From Phialocephala subalpina (Eukaryota > Ascomycota > Leotiomycetes > Helotiales > Mollisiaceae), in assembly GCA_900073065.1 (NCBI GenBank), contig FJOG01000015.1:360436-424435 (forward strand): a DNA stretch of 64,000 nt, written 5' to 3'. The translations under genes and the position numbers were made by a program. Positions 57,101 through 64,000 of the stretch are shown here, piece by piece. The notes under the pieces are model-generated. The model saw only the letters and a program-made list of their open reading frames with translations. It did not search any database and was not told the origin of the DNA. Position 1 is the first letter of the stretch, and every line of letters starts with the position of its first letter.

Positions 57101-59116
57101 CTGACAATAATTCCACGTATAGCATCAACGACATACTTGAAGAGAGCCTCGTCCGCATTCTCAGCTACTGTTACTGCAAATGCAACGACCTTTTCCAAGA
57201 TGGTAATATCTTTTTCGTCGCCAACGTCGTCAAGAATGGATGTGACGAAGATCTGAATTGTGTCGGGATCGTCATGCTCCTCCATCATTTCGATGACTTC
57301 GAATACATCTGTAACGGCTTTCAATGCTTGCTTTCGTATATGGGTTTGTTGAGACCGGTCGGCGAAGAATGCGTCAAGAATCATCGTTGTGTGCTCCTTC
57401 CATAGGAGATCCGAAGGGTAGCAGTAGCGGTAAGTCATGTAATGATTGATGACTAAATTTGAGCACGATACGGGTAGATGTTGATGAACAGTGACAAAGA
57501 ATTTGATGCAGTCGTCCCTCTGGAAAAATTCGGCGTCGGCATACTCAACGAGAAGACTCTCAATCTTGAGAATGAGACTGTACAGAGACTGGGTCAGGCT
57601 TGTAGTGAGGATCTGTTCACTTGTCTCATCCTTGGCTAGCGGACTTGTAACACGAGATCGACTTGTTATTGGATGGCCGTCTGGTGTTTCCAGTGCTCTC
57701 TGTGAGCACTTCGTGACAACATTGAACATTGTAGACCAGTCTTCTTCCAAGATATTGCTCTTGACTTCATTCGTTTCGGAACTGAAGAGGGAGAGTATCA
57801 GATGCATTGCATCAGTCTCAACCTTCGTATGCTCAACAGCGACCACATTTTCAAGAGCAGTCATAAGGAGAGTGAATGGAACCAAGGGGTATCCCTCCTC
57901 ACCATCCTTGGCGAAGAGTTTTTCCAGAACGGACAGAGCTCCGCGAATCTCGCGAATAGTTTGCTTTCCGTTAGGACCATCGAGTGAAGGGTCACGAAGA
58001 ATGTCGAGCAAGATTCTGACGGTTGTCTGGCCATTGTGTGACACGCAAAGATTGCTTATAGTGCGCCATGCTTCAGGCTGAACCTCCTCCACCAGGCAAT
58101 GTATTGAACAGAGGACCTTGACACAATCCAGCAGCTTCGTACTTGGAATATCACCGTAGGTCACAATCGTATCGATAACACTGATGCAAGCCCTCAAATC
58201 GCCTGAAAGCGGGGTATGGACGCAGATGTAGAGAATTACATCTATCAGATCGCTCGTAGTCTCCTCGGTTGATACATTGAAGCTGAATTTAATGACATCC
58301 ACAATGAAGGCGAATAACAGAGATAGGTTCGTTTCTTCCCCAAGAAGTGTCTTTCCTTTTGATGATCGATTCTGACGGCTTTTTCGTGCAGTAGTCGTAA
58401 CTGTGTAAGTTTGACGTAGCCACGTTGTCAATAGAGGCAGCGTTTCATAGTGAAATCCAGCGAGGTCTTTGCCATGCTTTGCCAAAGCTACCAGAGACGC
58501 AAGTTGCAAGTGAAAGTCATCGGGGTTCGCTGGAGCTGTGAGAACTCGGAAGTAGGCCAGTCGCTCTGGATCCGTGGATGTAGACTGCTCAACGCAAGCA
58601 GTCAAAAGTTCGAAGCCCGCAATTCGAGCCTCAACTGTATTCGTCGACTCGATGAGATCCTTTCCCTGCTTGAATATGCTCGTAGCCTGCCAAAGTTATC
58701 AGTCCAGATCCTCCCGCGGAGCCGGTCTTACATACACCACTTAACGGATAATCTTGTACGGCATAACGAAGAGATTCCGCTGCGGCAATCCGCTCTGGTA
58801 GCGGATTCCCAACCTTCAACTGTGCATATAAGTGTTCGTAATTCGGTGGTCCTCCATAAACCGTTGGTTGTAAGGCATTGTTTCCGTTGAGTTGCTGCGG
58901 TGCAATAGAAGCCGGTGACTGTGGATTCGGACTCTTCGAAGATCGACTACCGGTCAAGTTCTTGAATACATTGGCAAAGCCGCTCGAAGGTTTCGAATCT
59001 TGAGTCTGAGTTACGTCTCCCGCGGGTGGAGACATAGAAGCTTGAGGTTCAGGTAGAGAGTAACTTGGAAACCTAGGCTTCCTATACAGGTAGTTAGTGA
59101 TCTCGTCTGTATCCAT
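54127..59116 (-). CDS. TSC2: Tuberin, Rheb GTPase-activating protein
   Basis: Tuberin, the GAP that with TSC1 turns off the small GTPase Rheb and so restrains TOR growth signalling. Exons 59116-58736 and 58686-54127 join in phase 0 (GTATGT donor, TTGGCAG acceptor), giving 1646 aa. The N-terminal ~110 residues are disordered. A long helical-repeat region follows (DUF3384/tuberin type). The Rap/Ran-GAP domain sits near residues 1300-1530: GVIYLGENQTNEVEILSN, FCWRDRVTEIVFHVTTQMP, and KRHIGNDFVNIIFNNSG. HIGND carries the catalytic asparagine thumb, so GAP activity should be intact. The C-terminus is Ser/Thr-rich. ATG 59116 is taken as the start because the longer frame begins with GTG. A TTCAG just before it could end a leader intron. 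Confidence 0.95.
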
Positions 59117-59798
59117 CCCTGAATTAAGCGAAGGGGCAAGTATTGTGATATTCGACGAAAGAAATGGTGGCACTCTGCCAGTAAAAGTTTAGGTTGTAAT
59201 CAATCTCCGTCCGCGGGACAATAGGAGAAAGGTTTTATGGATAAGAGGAAGAAAGAAAGGTGGAACTTCATACATACGACTAATCGAGCACAAGCATGAG
59301 TATATGCGAGAACACGCCGTCGACCGTTTCGTAGCTCATAGCATAACCGTCGTGAAGGGGAGATAAGGTCGATGTGGATTGTTGGGCGGACCACTATGTT
59401 ACACTGAAATCCCTCAGTTCCATGAATGCAGATACTGCTATGTATCGTATGCTCGTCTGCTCGTCCGCGGATCAAAAATCGTTCAGGTGAAAGTACTGAC
59501 ATACATGGGACATTGAAGCTCACAAACGTAACAAGAGGAGGCCAGTTGGAGATAAAGCATTATTAGCCTGGTCAGGTGGAGAACTCGACTGATCCTTGCG
59601 AAAGCCACAACGGGGAATTCCATCAACGATACGTCTTTATGCGCTAGCTATTTTGGGATTAATCTGTGGCGCATGTGGCCGCTCCAACGAAAGACCCGCG
59701 CAAGGCTACAAACAAAACATTGTGGTGTTGACAAGGCCAGCCAAATTCTTCACCACTCTCGTTCTCATCCACCACATCTTAAGCTACACTCCAACAAA
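59117..59798. promoter_or_regulatory. Divergent promoter TSC2/CSE1
   Basis: 682 bp between divergent start codons, with short ORFs only. Leader introns are plausible on the TSC2 side, which has a CTTAATTCAG acceptor-like signal just before its ATG. Confidence 0.45.
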
Positions 59799-62700
59799 AT
59801 GGCTGCAGATCTGCAGACGGTCGCGCAGTTGCTTCAGGCTACTTTGGACCCTCGGCAACATAAACAAGGTCAGCTTTACCCTGCGATAACTGGAGGAGAA
59901 CCCTGGTTGAAGGAGATGTGCTAACTTTTCGCAGCTGAACTTGCTCTCAAGGAACAGGAGAAGCTACCGGGATTCTCTCTCCTGTTGCTCAACATCGTTG
60001 CGACGGAATCCTTGCCTCTCAATACGCGACTTTCTGGAGCTCTATTTTTCAAGAATTTTATTAAATTCAATTGGGTTGTACGTAGCTGGATGTATTCAAG
60101 ATTGTCTTTCCTCGCTGATCCGTTTACCTTAGGACGAAGATGGAACATACAGGCTTCCCGAGAACGAGGTGGTGACTATCAAGAAGGAGTTGATAGGCTT
60201 GATGATATCTGTGCCGGCGAGTCTACAAGCTCAGTTGGGAGAATCAATCAGTTTGATCGCAGACTCTGATTTCTGGACCCGCTGGGACACACTGGTCGAT
60301 GTAAGCAAATCTTTGCTGTCGGACATACAGATCTGCTAACATGGAATCTCTAGGATCTAGTGTCACGCCTGACTCCGGACAATGCGAAGGTCAACATCGG
60401 AGTGTTGGAAGTTGCACACTCGATCTTCAGACGATGGAGACCGCTCTTCTCATCCGATGAGCTTTATACCGAGATCAACCATGTGCTGGCCAAGTTCGGA
60501 GAACCATACGTCCAGTTGCTTATCGTAAGTTTCTTTGCCTTCCGTTCTGGGATAATACTGATTTAGCACACACTAGAGCACCGATCGCCAGATAGACGCA
60601 AACAAGGACAACAAGGATGCATTGAAGCAACATGTAGAGGTCATGAATCTATTGGTGAAGCTATTTTTCGATCTCTCTTGCCAAGATCTACCCCCTATCT
60701 TCGAGGACAATCTTGCCTCAGTCACAGGCCTATTGCACAAATACCTCACGTACGACAATACTCTCTTGGCTACGGACGATGACTCTGAATCTGGGCCCTT
60801 GGAATTCGTCAAGGCTGGAATATGCGAGGCCATGACTTTGTATTTGCAGAAGTACGAGGATGCCTTCGGAGAGCTTTGCAAACCATTTATCACAAGCACG
60901 TGGAACTTGTTGACAACAATTGGACCTGAGACGAAGTTTGATATTCTTGTGAGCAAGGCATTACACTTCCTCACCGCGGTCGCAAGCATCAACACCCACG
61001 CGCAAAACTTCAACAACGAGGAAGTATTGGGACAAGTAGTGGAGAAAGTCATTCTTCCTAATGTCAGCCTACGAGAGTCGGACATTGAGCAATTTGAGGA
61101 CGAACCGATCGAATACATTCGAAGAGATCTTGAGGGTTCGGATGCGGACACTCGAAGAAGAGCAGCCACGGATTTCTTGCGACAACTTCTAGAGAAGTTT
61201 GAGGAACTGGTAACAAGCGTTGTTGGCCGGTACATTACTCACTATCTCGCCGAATTTGCCAAGAATTCAAGCGAGTGGAAGTCCAAGGATACTGCAGTCT
61301 ATTTGTTCTCGGCTATCGCTGCTAAAGGTGTCATTACGACCACTCATGGAGTCAAGACGACAAACTCTCTGGTCAACGTCGTCGATTTCTTCCAAAACAA
61401 CATCGCGAATGATCTCGTTGCGGATATAGGGGTCGAGCCCATATTGAAGGTTGACGCCATTAAATTCCTCTACACCTTCCGCAGCCAACTTACCAAAGCT
61501 CAATGGAGCGCTGCATTTCCACCATTGGTCAAAAACTTGGCATCTTCAAATTACGTCGTGTACACTTACGCATCTATCGCTGTTGAACGAGTTCTCTTCC
61601 TCACGAATGACGCTGGACAGCACATATTCGGCAAGGACGAGGTCACACCCTTTGCCAAAGATCTATTGGAGCATCTATTCCAGCTCATTGAGAAGGACCC
61701 AGCGCCAGAGAAGATTCAAGAGAATGAGTTCTTGATGAGATGTGTTATGAGAGTCCTAGTTGTCATAAAAGACGGCGTCCTTCCAATCACCGACAACGTG
61801 CTTCAACATCTCATCAAAATCACGGAGATTATTGGCCAGAACCCAAGCAATCCACGCTTTTACTACTATCATTTCGAGGCAATGGGAGCACTCGTGAGAT
61901 ACACAGCTCCGTCGCAACCAGAGAAGCTCGAGAATGATCTCTACCCACCGTTCGCTGGCATTTTACACAACGATGTACAAGGTGAAATTTACGCTTAAAG
62001 TCGATAGAGTTTTCGCTTACTTCGCTACAGAATTTATGCCCTACGTCTTCCAGTTGTTCGCTGCTCTCTTGGAAGCCCGTCCGCAAGGCCCGCTGTCTGA
62101 GTACTATAAAGCCCTGGTAGGACCAATATTGATGCCCACTCTCTGGGAATCAAGAGGCAATGTCCCAGCGCTTGCTCGTTTGTTGTCGTCTCTTGTACCC
62201 CGGAGCGCAGCAGATATTGTTGCAAACAACCAAGTTGAGCCGATTCTGGGCATCTTCCAGAAGCTCATGGCTGGCAAGACTAAGACGGAACTCTACGGCT
62301 TCGATGTCTTGGAGGCAGTCATCACGTCGTGCGATTCGTAAGTCTTCAACATAAAATCGAGGTCTATGTACTGATTTTCGAGTCTAGGACCGTGATCCAG
62401 CAATATTTTCCGACTATTCTAACCATCATCCTCACCCGACTGAACAACAATCCGCCAGAGAAATTCAAGCAGCGATTTGTTCGTTTTTATCACCTGATAT
62501 CTTCACGCGATCAATCAGGCCTCGGTGCGGACTTCTTCATCCGCAATGCCGATATCGTCCAGGAGAATGTCTATGTCCCGCTTTACCTCACCATTATTCT
62601 CCCCACAACCCAGCAGTTGGCTAAACCTCTTGATCGTAAACTCGCTGTGGTTTCATTGACCAAGACTCTAGCAGACTCGCAATCTTTCGCTGTTAGATAT

Positions 62701-63009
62701 GTGAAGGGTTGGGCGAAGTCGTGTGAAGCTTTGTTAAAGCTCCTCGAGAACCCACCTATGCCAGTCACCGGCGATGATATTGGTGTTGAGGTTGACGTGG
62801 ATGATGTGGGCTTCGGCGTTGGCTTCACCCCATTGAACACATGCAAGAAGGTCCCAAGAGATGAGTGGCCAGACGTGACGGATGTCAAGTCGTGGGTAGG
62901 ATCATATCTCAAGGCTGCTGATGCGAGGCAAGGAGGAAAGATCGGGGGATATGCAAACGAGAGGCTCTCATCAGAAGCAAAGACTGTTCTGGTTTCTTAC
63001 ATGCAATGA
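59799..63009 (+). CDS. CSE1: Exportin Cse1 (importin-alpha re-exporter)
   Basis: The karyopherin that returns importin-alpha to the cytoplasm with RanGTP. Exons 59799-59868, 59935-60077, 60133-60300, 60354-60524, 60577-61981, 62031-62337 and 62388-63009 are all in phase and give 961 aa, the normal family length. The N-terminal importin-beta domain starts at TLDPRQHKQAELALKEQE, with LPLNTRLSGALFFKNFIKFNW. The Cse1 central block includes DDSESGPLEFVKAGICEAM, FEDEPIEYIRRDLEGSD and ADTRRRAATDFLRQL. The C-terminal CAS/CSE1 domain includes EFMPYVFQLFAALLEA and NNPPEKFKQRFVRFYHLIS. It is among the most securely identified genes in the window. Confidence 0.97.
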
Positions 63010-63972
63010 AGATGGGACGAGTTTACGATGAACGATACTAAAGAGACGAGTGGATAATTGAACAGAAAAGCATGTGAGCATACGTGGTATCTGAGGGAAA
63101 AGATGTCTGGGTCATTCGGTGCGTGGATTTCAAAAGCGGCAGAATGATCTCCGCGTGGTCTGTCAGCTGGAATCTAGACTAGATTGCAATGACGAGTCTT
63201 TTCGACAATGTACTTGGTTGTGAGACCACTGAAACCTGATAGCATACCCAAGCTTGGACTATTCTTTTTGTCCCGGTGTTGTGAGTCCAAAGCCCCGCCG
63301 GATGCAGTTGGTGGGGCGGTAAGTACCTGCTCCCTGGATGTCCTTGTGTCGGCGAGGAGTATATCCTCTCACTTTGCTTCACTCTCAAGGTCTATTTCTT
63401 CAAGATCAGGCTAAATCGGAATTTTGGAATTTTGGCCTACTAGGCCGCGAAATTTGCGTTGACTCGGTCTTCAGAGCCAGTCTGGGCTAGACCACCTCTT
63501 CTCGTTCTGCTGGAATAAACTTCTCCCCACGAGATTTGAACGGATTGGGAACCGAGATGCAAGGCCGGATTAATGTTTCACGCCATCTCCTCCTTTCTCT
63601 CCTTAGCGAGTCGCCAAGCAAGCACTAAAACAACGAGCACTTCAGGCAAATCTCAATCAAGATCATGGGGTATTTCTTACATCGTCGTTTGCAGATTTAG
63701 GCACTTCACCGTCCGCTCATCTATTCTCGGCGCCATGTGGTTCGGCTCGGAACACAGATATTGCGGGGATCAAAACCTTAAGATCAAAAGGAGCATCGAT
63801 CTGAAAGTTTGTTTCTGGAAATGAAGTATTTAGCCAGTGATCCGACGGCATACGGGACGTTAATTAGAAACAGCCTCCTTTCATATAATTATATTGGCCA
63901 TGCTCCCAATCATGGGAGGCATGCAATCTTGGCATCTGATGTAGATGCCTTCCTTCCGAAAAGTTGTGGACA
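63010..63972. other. Intergenic region downstream of CSE1
   Basis: No gene seen. Two short inverted repeats lie near the end: CTCCCA/TGGGAG (63903-63918) and GGCATCT/AGATGCC (63931-63949). They precede the TATA element and may belong to the promoter of a gene beyond the window. Confidence 0.4.
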
Positions 63973-63980
63973 TATAAAAG
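63973..63980 (+). promoter_or_regulatory. TATA box at window edge
   Basis: TATAAAAG in plus orientation, 20 bp from the end. It would serve a gene starting outside the window. Confidence 0.4.
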
Positions 63981-64000
63981 CTGGTCCTGGAATTGCCGTT

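Overview
The window looks like nuclear DNA of a filamentous ascomycete (Pezizomycotina; Leotiomycetes is a guess, not shown). Genes are split by mostly 50-120 bp introns with GTAAGT/GTATGT donors and CTAAC-like branch points. Many genes have clear fungal families: a SAT4/rhodopsin-domain membrane protein, a HET-domain relic, a fungal transcription-factor-domain protein, and a GH3-GNAT fusion. Some premature stops can be explained by C-to-T or G-to-A changes, as repeat-induced point mutation (RIP) would leave. I rebuilt exon structures by eye. For the main genes the splice phases add up exactly, which is my main check on coordinates.

Layout. 0-10.9 kb: the 3' part of a GH3-GNAT gene (+), a seven-helix membrane protein (-), two weak hypothetical ORFs (-), and a short-chain dehydrogenase with one frameshift (-). 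10.9-23 kb: a Ran1/Ksp1-type kinase (-) and the enolase-phosphatase of methionine salvage (+), set in gaps of 5.1 and 3.3 kb with no gene I can defend. 23-37.8 kb is a dense housekeeping block: AVT-type amino-acid transporter (-), BMT2 25S rRNA methyltransferase (-), RPL25 (+), TIM8 (-), alpha/beta hydrolase (+), F-box/LRR-like protein (-), RAD9 checkpoint clamp subunit (+), ATS1/RCC1-like protein (-), and RPL7 (+) with an intronic C/D snoRNA candidate. 37.8-46.1 kb is a decayed island: diverged tandem repeats, a HET-domain pseudogene with many lesions, one small intact-looking gene, and a truncated, mutated non-LTR retrotransposon relic. 46.1-54 kb: ISA2 (-), an SDR (+), a hypothetical protein with a broken 3' end (+), and a transcription-factor-domain protein with an early stop (-). 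54-63 kb: TSC2/tuberin (-) and the exportin CSE1 (+), divergently transcribed. 63-64 kb holds a promoter-like TATA element near the edge.

Several neighbours are divergent pairs sharing short promoters: BMT2/RPL25, TIM8/hydrolase, F-box/RAD9, ATS1/RPL7, ISA2/SDR and TSC2/CSE1. BMT2, RPL25, RPL7 and the candidate snoRNA all serve ribosome biogenesis. TSC2 is a negative regulator of Rheb-TOR growth signalling in the organisms where it is characterised. No tRNA, rRNA, CRISPR or plasmid-type feature was recognised.

The most interesting candidates are the snoRNA in RPL7 intron 2, whose antisense element fits a conserved 25S rRNA stretch, and the duplicated low-complexity insertion inside ISA2. The decayed HET/LINE island with RIP-like lesions comes next. 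I found no clearly new multi-gene system.
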